DNA of 6,031 nt, taken from Patescibacteria group bacterium UBA5187. Lineage in GTDB: Bacteria; Patescibacteriota; Minisyncoccia; Phycocordibacterales; PALSA-1337. Position 1 is the stretch's first letter, and each line of letters opens with the position of its first letter. The notes below the pieces were generated by a model, which was not told the origin of the DNA, searched no databases, and saw only the letters and a list, made by a program, of their open reading frames with translations. The stretch covers positions 459-6,489 of the forward strand of contig DHWH01000025.1 in assembly GCA_002413065.1 (NCBI GenBank), read 5' to 3'. A program made the position numbers and the translations under genes. Of this stretch, positions 1 to 5,700 are shown in pieces.

Positions 1-447
1 CCAACAACTTGATGAAGCGCTCCATGGCTTTGAACCTTGCTCCTTGTACAGATGCTTGGCATATGCCGCGTTTCCTTCGAGTGTATGGAGGTCGAAATTG
101 AGCTTCTTCGCGGTATCGCCCTGATATCGTTCATTGATTTGCATGACACCGACATCGTCTCTGTCCACCATCCCGCGGATCAATTTGCCGTCGGGACTGA
201 ATTGTTTGAAGTTTGACTCGCAACGTGCGATATCCACCAAGATAGGCTCATTGGCGAATTCCTTGCGGAGGTACGCCTCAACGATCTTTGGGTTAAATGA
301 ATCTGTAAATGAACTCCCATCTGCGATCTCTTGTACCACTACCGGTGCCGGGACTTGGGCATTGACCGCTTGAATGCTAGTTGCCATCTGTCCAGACCCA
401 TATACGGAAGACAAGAGGAATATCACGCCAGTTGTAAGTTCGGTCAT
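1..447 (-). CDS. Secreted SLT-domain (lytic transglycosylase-like) protein, partial at the left edge
   Basis: The frame is open from the ATG at 447 to base 1, giving 149 residues without a stop, so the 3' end lies outside the window. The C-terminal half has the order of motifs of a goose-lysozyme/SLT fold: ARCESNF (residues 75-80, with Glu77 the expected catalytic acid), DVGVMQIN (98-105), then NAAYAKHLY (126-134) and PWSASSSCW (141-149). Such proteins cleave glycan strands of peptidoglycan outside the membrane. In relatives I recall from CPR bacteria the PW..S..CW pattern lies close to the C-terminus, so little is probably missing. The N-terminus has a hydrophobic stretch (about residues 7-16) followed by AVNA-QVPAP, which could be a signal peptide, although it lacks the usual basic residues. 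Cys76 and Cys148 could form a disulfide. In-frame ATGs also exist at 507 and 567. I prefer 447 because a good promoter lies at 503-531, inside the longer versions. None of these starts has a convincing ribosome-binding site; 567 has only a weak AAGG. Confidence 0.82.
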   Translation of the reverse strand, partial: MTELTTGVIFLLSSVYGSGQMATSIQAVNAQVPAPVVVQEIADGSSFTDSFNPKIVEAYLRKEFANEPILVDIARCESNFKQFSPDGKLIRGMVDRDDVGVMQINERYQGDTAKKLNFDLHTLEGNAAYAKHLYKEQGSKPWSASSSCW

Positions 448-502
448 AATTAAAAAGAGAGCTTCGCAATCATGGTGATCACAAAACTCCGCTTGTTCGG
501 TA

Positions 503-531
503 AGCATAGCATCTATGGGTAAATAAGTCAA
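503..531 (-). promoter_or_regulatory. Sigma-70-type promoter for the SLT-domain gene
   Basis: Reading the minus strand, TTGACT (526-531) is followed after exactly 17 bp by TATGCT (503-508). These match the bacterial consensus at 5 of 6 and 4 of 6 positions. Initiation would be near 496, leaving a leader of about 50 nt before the ATG at 447. If the gene really starts at 507 or 567, this promoter would be inside or at the edge of the coding region, so it also bears on the start choice. No transcription data support it. Confidence 0.5.
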
Positions 532-547
532 GACTATAGTAGATATT

Positions 548-641
548 ATATGGCTCAACAAGGCCATATTTTATACCTTAAATACCCTTATTTAGAGCCA
601 TTTTATGGGGTTTTTGCTTTTTTCTTGAGAATGGCTCTAAA
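548..641. repeat. Intergenic cluster of ATGGCTC repeats forming inverted repeats
   Basis: The heptamer ATGGCTC occurs at 550-556 and 631-637 on the plus strand and at 595-601 on the minus strand. The last two copies are the cores of a perfect 12-bp inverted repeat: TTTAGAGCCATT (591-602) and AATGGCTCTAAA (630-641), separated by 27 bp that include T-rich tracts. The first copy is part of a separate 7-bp inverted repeat, ATATGGC (548-554) with GCCATAT (563-569). The cluster lies upstream of both divergent genes. It could hold binding sites for a regulator, or be extruded secondary structure. The function is unknown; only the symmetry is seen. Confidence 0.6.
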
Positions 642-676
642 AATAGGCCTGAGGATATAGACCTACAATAAATAGC

Positions 677-706
677 TTGCATTCCCCTACCAAAGCGTGT
701 TATATT
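677..706 (+). promoter_or_regulatory. Candidate promoter for rpmA
   Basis: TATATT at 701-706 matches the -10 consensus at 5 of 6 positions. A weak -35-like TTGCAT lies at 677-682, 18 bp upstream. Initiation would fall near 713, about 27 nt before the rpmA ATG, and the short leader contains no Shine-Dalgarno sequence. The -10 is credible; the -35 matches at only 3 of 6 positions. Confidence 0.4.
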
Positions 707-739
707 ACCTCAACTAATCAATTAATAGTCTTATATACC

Positions 740-1012
740 ATGGCACATAAGAAAGCAGGGGGTACAGTCAAAAACGGAAGAGATTCAAACCCAAAATATT
801 TGGGTGTTAAGGTCAATCATGGCCAATCCATCACTGTCGGACAGATCATCATCCGCCAGCGCGGCACAACCGTTCTTCCCGGAAAGAATGTTGGTGTAGG
901 CAAAGACTACACTCTATTTGCTTTGAAAGGAGGCAAGGTCTCATTTGGCTCAAAAAGAAAAGTAAGTTTCAACAACAGTATCGATAGGAAGAAGATTGTG
1001 CACGTTTTGTAA
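740..1012 (+). CDS. rpmA: 50S ribosomal protein L27
   Basis: This 90-residue protein is L27 of the large ribosomal subunit, whose N-terminal tail reaches toward the peptidyl-transferase centre. It opens with MAHKKAGG and NGRDSNPKYLGVK (residues 12-24), followed by the family signature GQIIIRQRGT (34-43), PGKNVG (47-52) and YTLFAL (57-62). Length and start match proteobacterial L27; there is no N-terminal extension of the kind that Firmicutes remove with the Prp protease. The frame stays open upstream to 677, but the extra residues do not resemble L27, so the ATG at 740 is chosen. There is no ribosome-binding site. In most bacteria rpmA follows rplU (L21). Here the upstream neighbour is a divergent SLT-domain gene, so rpmA appears to be transcribed alone. 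A strong hairpin terminator follows 24 nt after the stop. Identification is firm. Confidence 0.97.
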   Translation: MAHKKAGGTVKNGRDSNPKYLGVKVNHGQSITVGQIIIRQRGTTVLPGKNVGVGKDYTLFALKGGKVSFGSKRKVSFNNSIDRKKIVHVL

Positions 1013-1036
1013 CAGACAGCCGAATCGCATTTCATT

Positions 1037-1074
1037 AAAATAAAACTGCTCAGATTTGAGTGGTTTTATTTTTT
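1037..1074. terminator. Bidirectional intrinsic terminator between rpmA and rplI
   Basis: Bases 1037-1052 pair with 1057-1072 to form a 16-bp stem closed by a GATT tetraloop, with only two G-U wobbles and no bulges. On the plus strand it runs into six T residues (1069-1074). On the minus strand the A-rich left arm becomes a T-rich tail. It therefore can end both rpmA and the convergent rplI transcript. The lower half of the stem is nearly all A-T, as is usual for a terminator that works in both directions. Confidence 0.85.
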
Positions 1075-1091
1075 AATTAAGCAACAAAGTC

Positions 1092-1535
1092 TTATACACG
1101 CGAAACAACCAACTTGAACTTGGCCGACTTCCCTCCTCCTATAACTTCGACAACATGTTCGCCTACTTCCTTAATCGGATGTTCGAGCTGAATGAATGAA
1201 GGATCGATCTGAAGCTTTGTCTGTTTTTGTAATTCGGCGGCAATTTCTTCGCGATGCAAACCGGCAAAGAGGTGACCCTTATCATTGGCTTTTCCGGCAA
1301 CTTTCAGAGTTACATCCGCAAGATCCTTTATATTCTTTACGAGCAAATCCTGATGGACCTTCTTTTCTCCCTCTATTTTTGCCTTCATGATTTCCATGCG
1401 TTTGACAGCATCCGGTGTAGCCGCGATTGCCAATCCTTGCGGAATAAGAAGGTTCAATGCGTGCCCGCTGGAAACTTCCTTTGTATCGAATCGTCTTCCA
1501 AGCTTCGCTATGTCTTTCAGTAAAATGATTTTCAT
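1092..1535 (-). CDS. rplI: 50S ribosomal protein L9
   Basis: The 147-residue product is full-length L9 (E. coli L9 has 149), a two-domain protein that binds 23S rRNA and reaches out from the L1-stalk side of the ribosome. The N-domain (about 1-45) shows MKIILLKDIAKLG and the VSSGHALNLLIPQGLAIAAT element (21-40). A long charged connecting helix (about 41-75) leads to the C-domain with DKGHLFAGLHREEIA (85-99) and the GEHVVEV strand (125-131). Where most L9 proteins have GYxRN[FY]L, this one has GHALNLL: the aromatic positions are His and Leu and the Arg is Leu. The gene begins 19 nt after the ctpA stop, on the same strand and without a promoter in the gap, so it is probably the second gene of a ctpA-rplI transcript. 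No Shine-Dalgarno sequence lies at a usable distance; an AAGG sits too far upstream. Some CPR lineages lack L9, so its presence narrows the possible host. Confidence 0.95.
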   Translation of the reverse strand: MKIILLKDIAKLGRRFDTKEVSSGHALNLLIPQGLAIAATPDAVKRMEIMKAKIEGEKKVHQDLLVKNIKDLADVTLKVAGKANDKGHLFAGLHREEIAAELQKQTKLQIDPSFIQLEHPIKEVGEHVVEVIGGGKSAKFKLVVSRV

Positions 1536-1554
1536 GAGTTTAAGTTATATGACC

Positions 1555-2766
1555 TTACGGTTGTTCTGTTAATAATTGCACCGCCTTCTCCATCATCACG
1601 TCCTTCTTTGCCTGGATATCTTTATCGGTCGGCTGGACCTTGTAGTCCGGTTCCAAGCCGTCATGCGAAAGGTTGTGCCCATTGGGCGTCAGCCAACGCG
1701 CAATGGTGATCTTCAAATACGTATCGGATGTAAGAGGTACGAGTTCCTGAACGGATCCTTTTCCGAACGTTTTTATGCCGACAAGCTTGGCTATTCCCTG
1801 TTCCTGCAATGCTCCCGCCAATATTTCCGCGGCTGAAGCTGAACCATTGTCTACGAGGATGAACATGCGCAAATTGCCATTGAAGACATTGTACCCCTTG
1901 CTGCGGTAGATATTGGGCGCGCCATTCTTGCCAAAATCCTCGGTTACCACGACTTTACCTGCCGGAAGGAACCATGAGGCCATGTCCCACGCAGCATCGA
2001 GATATCCTCCCGGATTGCCCCGAAGGTCCAGAATCAATTTGTGATTTCCGGAAGTGACAAATTCGCGCAATGCATTTCGGAAGAGATCCGCTGACTGTCC
2101 GGTAAAACTATAGAGACGGATAACTGATATGCCGCCGGGACGAGTACTCGAGTCCAGTGTAGGAATATTGATCACATCGCGAACAAGCGTTCTTTCCACA
2201 GGCTTCGATGAACCCTGAGTGAAGAAAATGATCTTTACGGGTGAACCTTTTTTGCCGCGTATAAGCTTTACGGCCTGATCCACGCTCATATCCGCGGTGC
2301 TCGTGCCGTTTATTGAAATGATATACTCTCCTGCTTTTACTCCGGCAAGCTCGGCGGGACTGCCTTTGATGGGCGAAACAACCTGAAGCTGTTTGTCTTT
2401 GATGCCGATTTCCATGCCGACCCCTTCGAATCCTCCCGAAATATCCTCATAGAACATTTTTGCTTCAGCTGGAGGGAAAAATACCGTATATGGATCTCCA
2501 TACGACGATGCCAACCCTTGAATGGCTCCGTATAGTTTGTTCTCAGCGGTCGTACTGCTTGCAGTCACGAATTTCTGATCAAGAATGGTCCAGGCTTTCC
2601 AGAAAGGCGCGAATTGTTCTTTGCTGACAATGTCTGTATTTGTAGCCTGTGAATTGGCGGAGATGGGCGCATGCTGTTCGCCGATATATATGCCTATGAA
2701 CAAGGCAAAAATAATAGCAGGCAAACCGATGAGCAAATAGATAAGTTTCTTATCTTGCGTATTCAT
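1555..2766 (-). CDS. ctpA: Membrane-anchored S41 C-terminal processing peptidase
   Basis: This 403-residue protein belongs to the Tsp/CtpA family of serine proteases with a Ser-Lys dyad, which trim or degrade secreted proteins from their C-termini. Residues 8-29 form one hydrophobic membrane segment after a short charged start (MNTQDKK), so the enzyme should face outward. An N-terminal helical region holds YGDPYTVFFPP (89-99). A PDZ domain follows, about 108-195, with GGFEGVGMEIG (111-121) and GSPAELAGVKAGEYIISINGT (135-155). The protease core carries LDLRGNPGGYLD (246-257), DNGSASAAEI (306-315) and FGKGSVQ (334-340). By spacing with E. coli Tsp (Ser430, Lys455; 25 residues apart), the nucleophile is Ser311 and the general base Lys336. 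All key residues are present and the length is normal. rplI follows 19 nt downstream on the same strand, while a small secreted protein is divergent upstream. The symbol marks the family rather than strict orthology. No ribosome-binding site is visible. Confidence 0.93.
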   Translation of the reverse strand: MNTQDKKLIYLLIGLPAIIFALFIGIYIGEQHAPISANSQATNTDIVSKEQFAPFWKAWTILDQKFVTASSTTAENKLYGAIQGLASSYGDPYTVFFPPAEAKMFYEDISGGFEGVGMEIGIKDKQLQVVSPIKGSPAELAGVKAGEYIISINGTSTADMSVDQAVKLIRGKKGSPVKIIFFTQGSSKPVERTLVRDVINIPTLDSSTRPGGISVIRLYSFTGQSADLFRNALREFVTSGNHKLILDLRGNPGGYLDAAWDMASWFLPAGKVVVTEDFGKNGAPNIYRSKGYNVFNGNLRMFILVDNGSASAAEILAGALQEQGIAKLVGIKTFGKGSVQELVPLTSDTYLKITIARWLTPNGHNLSHDGLEPDYKVQPTDKDIQAKKDVMMEKAVQLLTEQP

Positions 2767-2872
2767 AGTGAGATATTATTACATAAATTGGGGAAAATTC
2801 CAAAGGAATGCATCCTCTCATTTCCTTCCAATGTAGACGTAATCACATCACATATCGGGCGTCTAGATTAGT
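2767..2872. promoter_or_regulatory. Divergent intergenic region between ctpA and the secreted-protein gene
   Basis: These 106 bp must contain or lie close to the start signals of both divergent genes. For ctpA, an A+T-rich TAATAAT block at 2775-2781 (minus strand) precedes the ATG. A TAATAT hexamer (2773-2778) sits at the distance expected for a leaderless start, but the only -35-like hexamer, TTGGAA (2798-2803), is 19 bp away from it. For the plus-strand gene I see no convincing -10/-35 pair. A 6-bp inverted repeat, TAGACG (2834-2839) with CGTCTA (2860-2865), lies just before the plus-strand ATG. Confidence 0.35.
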
Positions 2873-3316
2873 ATGAAAAAATTCATACACATAGCAACAG
2901 CTTTGTTTGTTCTTACGCTCATATTTATAGGCGCTAAAACACATCATGCAATGGCGCAAGACACTTCTTTTTGTCCAATACTTGGCCCGTATGGCAATAA
3001 TATTTATGTTTCTTCTGCCACATATCGCAAAGGTGAGACTGTGTTCTTTTGTCTCAGAGATAATGGCCGTATTCCGCTCTTTTATGGGCCTGATGAACGT
3101 CCATGGTTAATTCTTGATGAAAATGATCAGATCGTTTTCCAACCTGTTTCTATTCAACCCACAAGCCAACCAAATCCATCGTCAGTATTTTTTGACAGTT
3201 GGGATCAGCGAGATGCCATTGGCAAGAAAATGCAAAAAGGCAGGTATAAAGTAATATTCACAAATACAATTTATACAGTAAGGGCGGTTGAATTTAAAAT
3301 TACAGATAAAAAGTAA
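2873..3316 (+). CDS. Small secreted protein with BsuPI/Ig-like C-terminus, function unknown
   Basis: The 147-residue product begins with a clear Sec signal peptide: MKKF, a hydrophobic core (about 8-20) and AMA-QD, giving likely cleavage after Ala28. The mature chain is about 119 residues and rich in beta-forming and aromatic residues. Two cysteines (34 and 60) could form a disulfide. The segment FFDSWDQRDAIGKKMQKGRYKV (about 106-127) has the W-D-x-x-D-x-x-G-x-x-x-x-x-G-x-Y-x-V pattern seen at the end of BsuPI-type (intracellular proteinase inhibitor) Ig-like domains, and GETVFFCLRDNG (54-65) would suit an earlier strand. That link is pattern memory, not a search result, and does not prove inhibitor activity. 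The gene is visibly richer in A+T than its neighbours: about 35% G+C in three sampled 60-base lines, against about 53% in one line of corA. It stands divergent from the ctpA protease, which invites but does not establish a functional link. No ribosome-binding site is seen. Confidence 0.8.
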   Translation: MKKFIHIATALFVLTLIFIGAKTHHAMAQDTSFCPILGPYGNNIYVSSATYRKGETVFFCLRDNGRIPLFYGPDERPWLILDENDQIVFQPVSIQPTSQPNPSSVFFDSWDQRDAIGKKMQKGRYKVIFTNTIYTVRAVEFKITDKK

Positions 3317-3318
3317 GC

Positions 3319-3355
3319 TAGTAGTAAATCATTTTCACACTACGCATTGCTACTA
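3319..3355 (+). repeat. Inverted repeat after the secreted-protein gene, overlapping the corA -35
   Basis: TAGTAGTAA (3319-3327) can pair with TTGCTACTA (3347-3355), giving nine base pairs with one G-U wobble across a 19-nt loop. It begins three bases after the stop of the secreted-protein gene. Its right arm contains the proposed corA -35 hexamer (3347-3352). No T-run follows, so it is a poor intrinsic terminator; an operator or chance symmetry are alternatives. Confidence 0.35.
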
Positions 3356-3375
3356 ATTTCAGGAATCGCTATAAT
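3347..3375 (+). promoter_or_regulatory. Promoter of the corA-cysS unit, predicted leaderless
   Basis: A perfect consensus -10 TATAAT (3370-3375) lies 17 bp after TTGCTA (3347-3352, 4 of 6 matches to TTGACA). The normal 6-7 nt spacing from the -10 places initiation at 3381-3382, which is on the A of the corA ATG. The mRNA should thus start with its start codon, and there is no room for a ribosome-binding site. Confidence 0.7.
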
Positions 3376-3381
3376 GATTCC
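3362..3381. promoter_or_regulatory. Candidate operator: inverted repeat enclosing the corA -10
   Basis: GGAATC (3362-3367) and GATTCC (3376-3381) form a perfect 6-bp inverted repeat with an 8-bp spacer, and the spacer contains the whole TATAAT hexamer. The right arm ends directly before the ATG. A dimeric repressor bound here would cover the -10 and the start site. No regulator is encoded in the window that clearly fits, so the role is inferred only from symmetry and position. Confidence 0.4.
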
Positions 3382-4305
3382 ATGACCTCAACTCATACCT
3401 ACCGCGGCATTGTCTGGATAGACCTGCAATCTCCGAGCGACGATGAAATTTCCGGATTGGTAAAACGGTATGGACTCCATGCTCTCGTTGGCGAAGAACT
3501 CCGACAAAAATCTTCTGTGGCAAAAGTAGATTTTTACAAAGACTATATCGTCGTTGTACTCACTCTTCCCTTGCGTGTCAAAACTACCCATGGATACGAG
3601 ATAGCTGAGCGCGAAATCGATTTTGTCATTGGCAAAAATTTCCTGATCACATCACGGACCGACACCATCGAACAGATGGAATACTTCGCCAAAGTATTCG
3701 AAGCCAACGCAATCCTGAATAAGGATGAGAAGATCGAGCATGCCGGATTCCTTTTCTATTATATGGTCAAGCGCATATACGCAGGGATGGTCGAAGACTT
3801 GGAAAACATAAAGGACGCTCTGACAACGGCTGAGACACGCATTTTCAATGGTGATGAACGAAAAATGGTTGAAGTTCTCTCGAATCTTTCGCGCGAACTG
3901 ATCGATATCAAACAGACGGCTCGCACGCATCGCGATGTGTGGGAAGCGATGGTTTTGTCCGCGGATCATGAGCTGTTCGGCAAAGGATTCGACTCATATA
4001 TCCGTGACATCCGCGATGAATTCAATGCCATCCACGAACACATCGTGAATGCCCGCGAACTGCTTGCGGACCTGCGAGAGACCAATGATTCCCTTCTCAA
4101 TACGAACCAAAACAATATCATTAAAATCCTGACACTGGTCTCATTCATCTTCATACCTCTTACGTTCGTCGCATCGCTCTTCACAATTCCGGCACCGAAT
4201 GTGCCGCTTATCGGCAGCCAGTATGGATGGTGGATCATCTTTGGCGGAATGCTCATCCTTACTGTCGGCATGTGGGTGTACTTCAAAGAAAAGCGCTGGA
4301 TATAA
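3382..4305 (+). CDS. corA: CorA-family divalent-cation transporter lacking the GMN motif
   Basis: This 307-residue protein has the CorA layout: a soluble N-terminal alpha/beta domain (about 1-115, with WIDLQSP at 12-18 and HALVGEEL at 33-40), a long helical stalk (about 120-245), and two C-terminal membrane segments (about 246-266 and 282-300) ending in the basic FKEKRWI. CorA proteins form pentameric Mg2+/Co2+ channels in the inner membrane, and the loop after the first membrane helix normally carries Gly-Met-Asn, the outer selectivity filter. Here that place reads FVASLFTIPAPNVPLIG (262-278); no GMN is present. The helix and the TLV..IFIPLTF segment before it (251-262) are well kept, so the gene does not look decayed. 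Its substrate could therefore differ or transport may be altered; this is inference. The ATG at 3382 coincides with the predicted transcription start. cysS begins 9 nt after the stop. The symbol denotes the family. Confidence 0.88.
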   Translation: MTSTHTYRGIVWIDLQSPSDDEISGLVKRYGLHALVGEELRQKSSVAKVDFYKDYIVVVLTLPLRVKTTHGYEIAEREIDFVIGKNFLITSRTDTIEQMEYFAKVFEANAILNKDEKIEHAGFLFYYMVKRIYAGMVEDLENIKDALTTAETRIFNGDERKMVEVLSNLSRELIDIKQTARTHRDVWEAMVLSADHELFGKGFDSYIRDIRDEFNAIHEHIVNARELLADLRETNDSLLNTNQNNIIKILTLVSFIFIPLTFVASLFTIPAPNVPLIGSQYGWWIIFGGMLILTVGMWVYFKEKRWI

Positions 4306-4314
4306 GAATGCGAC

Positions 4315-5700
4315 ATGGCTGACATACAAATCTACAATACGCTTTCGCGAAAAAAAGAACTTTTCAAGCCGCTCAAAGCTGGAGAAGTTTCCATGTATCA
4401 TTGCGGGCCGACGGTGTATGACTATGCACATATCGGAAATCTGCGCTCGTATGTCTTCGCCGATATTTTGCGCCGTACGTTCGAATACAATTTCTATAAA
4501 GTAAACCAGGTTATCAATATTACTGACGTCGGCCATTTAGTAAGCGATTCGGATGAAGGTGAGGACAAGATGACGAAGGCGCTGAAACGAGAGAACAAAA
4601 CTCTTTCCTTGGAATCTATGCGCGATATAGGCACATTTTATTTTGGAAAATTCGTAGACGATCTCAAGCAACTTAATATTAAGCAGCCGAATATATTTCC
4701 CCGTGCCACTGATCACGTCGCTGACAGCATAGAAGTCATCCAGGTTTTGGAAAAGAAAGCGTATGCTTATGTGACCAGTGACGGTGTGTATTTTGATACC
4801 TCAAAATTCCCTGCCTACGGCAAACTTGGAAATATTCCCATCGAAAACCAAAAAGAAGGCACCCGTGTGTCGATCAACAAAGAGAAGCGCAATCCGAGCG
4901 ATTTTGCTCTTTGGAAATTTGACGCGAAGCTCGGATGGCAAAGTCCGTGGGGCAATGGATTCCCTGGCTGGCATATAGAATGTTCTGCCATGTCCCGTAA
5001 ATATCTCGGACAACCTTTTGATATTCATACGGGTGGAATCGATCACATTCCAGTACACCATAACAATGAGATTGCGCAGTCAGAATGCGCTTACGGAACG
5101 CTGTTAGCTAATTACTGGATGCACAATGCGTTCATAACAATGAATAATGGGAAAATGGCAAAATCTGCCGGCGGGTTCATTACTTTGGAAGCTCTTACGG
5201 AAGAATCTATCTCTCCTCTCGGCTACCGTTATTGGCTTCTCACGGCTCATTACCGATCGCCTGTAAACTTCAGCTTTGAAGCCGTTCGTGGGGCTCAAAA
5301 CGCCCTTATACGCCTTATGACCACAGTATCTTCGTATCCAGAAGGAGGTTCCCCTATTCAGGCTTACATAGAGCGTTTTGGAGCTTATATCAATGATGAT
5401 CTCGATATGCCACAAGCCGTAGCCTTAGCCTGGGAACTCATCAAGGACAGCAGTTCATCGGATGCCGACAAACGCGCAACATTAGTGCAATTCGACCGAG
5501 TATTCGGTTTGAAACTTGATTCGGTACCGCGTCCGCCGGCAGAACATATCCCGGCAGAAATCCAAGTCCTGGCGGAAGCGCGCGAAGAAGCACGAAAAGA
5601 AAAAGACTGGGAAAAAGCAGACGCTTTGCGCATGGAAATTGAATCCAGAGGATTTACGATCAACGATACTCCCGACGGAATTGTCGTTAAAGAAATTTAA
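4315..5700 (+). CDS. cysS: Cysteinyl-tRNA synthetase
   Basis: The 461-residue product is a complete class I CysRS, which activates cysteine with ATP and loads it onto tRNA-Cys in the cytoplasm. The catalytic Rossmann domain begins with YHCGPTVYDYAHIGNLRSY (28-46): Cys30 is a zinc ligand and HIGN (39-42) is the HIGH-type motif. The remaining zinc ligands by alignment with E. coli (C28, C209, H234, E238) are Cys223 in WHIECS, His248 and Glu252 in VHHNNE. The second nucleotide-binding motif reads KMAKS (280-284) in place of KMSKS, keeping both lysines. A DALR-type helical domain follows (about 320-400). The C-terminal segment has the family's ending, AREEARKEKDWEKADALR (422-439) and INDTPDG (449-455). 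The start follows corA by 9 nt with no promoter or ribosome-binding site in the gap, so it is probably co-transcribed and perhaps translationally coupled. It ends within the TTAA shared with the convergent coiled-coil gene. Confidence 0.97.
   Translation: MADIQIYNTLSRKKELFKPLKAGEVSMYHCGPTVYDYAHIGNLRSYVFADILRRTFEYNFYKVNQVINITDVGHLVSDSDEGEDKMTKALKRENKTLSLESMRDIGTFYFGKFVDDLKQLNIKQPNIFPRATDHVADSIEVIQVLEKKAYAYVTSDGVYFDTSKFPAYGKLGNIPIENQKEGTRVSINKEKRNPSDFALWKFDAKLGWQSPWGNGFPGWHIECSAMSRKYLGQPFDIHTGGIDHIPVHHNNEIAQSECAYGTLLANYWMHNAFITMNNGKMAKSAGGFITLEALTEESISPLGYRYWLLTAHYRSPVNFSFEAVRGAQNALIRLMTTVSSYPEGGSPIQAYIERFGAYINDDLDMPQAVALAWELIKDSSSSDADKRATLVQFDRVFGLKLDSVPRPPAEHIPAEIQVLAEAREEARKEKDWEKADALRMEIESRGFTINDTPDGIVVKEI

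Noticed and set aside
134..373. Open frame of 79 codons on the plus strand
   Set aside because: It is antisense to the SLT-domain gene, whose motifs are clear on the minus strand; the plus-strand product has no recognisable domain.
677..739. N-terminal extension of L27 from the ATG at 677
   Set aside because: The added residues do not resemble L27 or a Prp-cleaved leader, and the -10 hexamer lies within the stretch; the canonical MAHKKAGG start is at 740.
1196..1572. Plus-strand open frames opposite rplI
   Set aside because: They overlap a complete, motif-verified L9 gene and show no domain of their own.
2788..2803. TTGG...CCAA partial symmetry upstream of ctpA
   Set aside because: The arms are 4 bp and the inner bases do not pair consistently.
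2834..2865. TAGACG/CGTCTA inverted repeat as an operator
   Set aside because: Only 6 bp with a 20-bp spacer and no promoter fitted to it; chance is likely, so it is mentioned only within the intergenic entry.
3388..4536. Minus-strand open frames opposite corA and the start of cysS
   Set aside because: They are antisense shadows of well-supported genes; their translations are low in recognisable structure.
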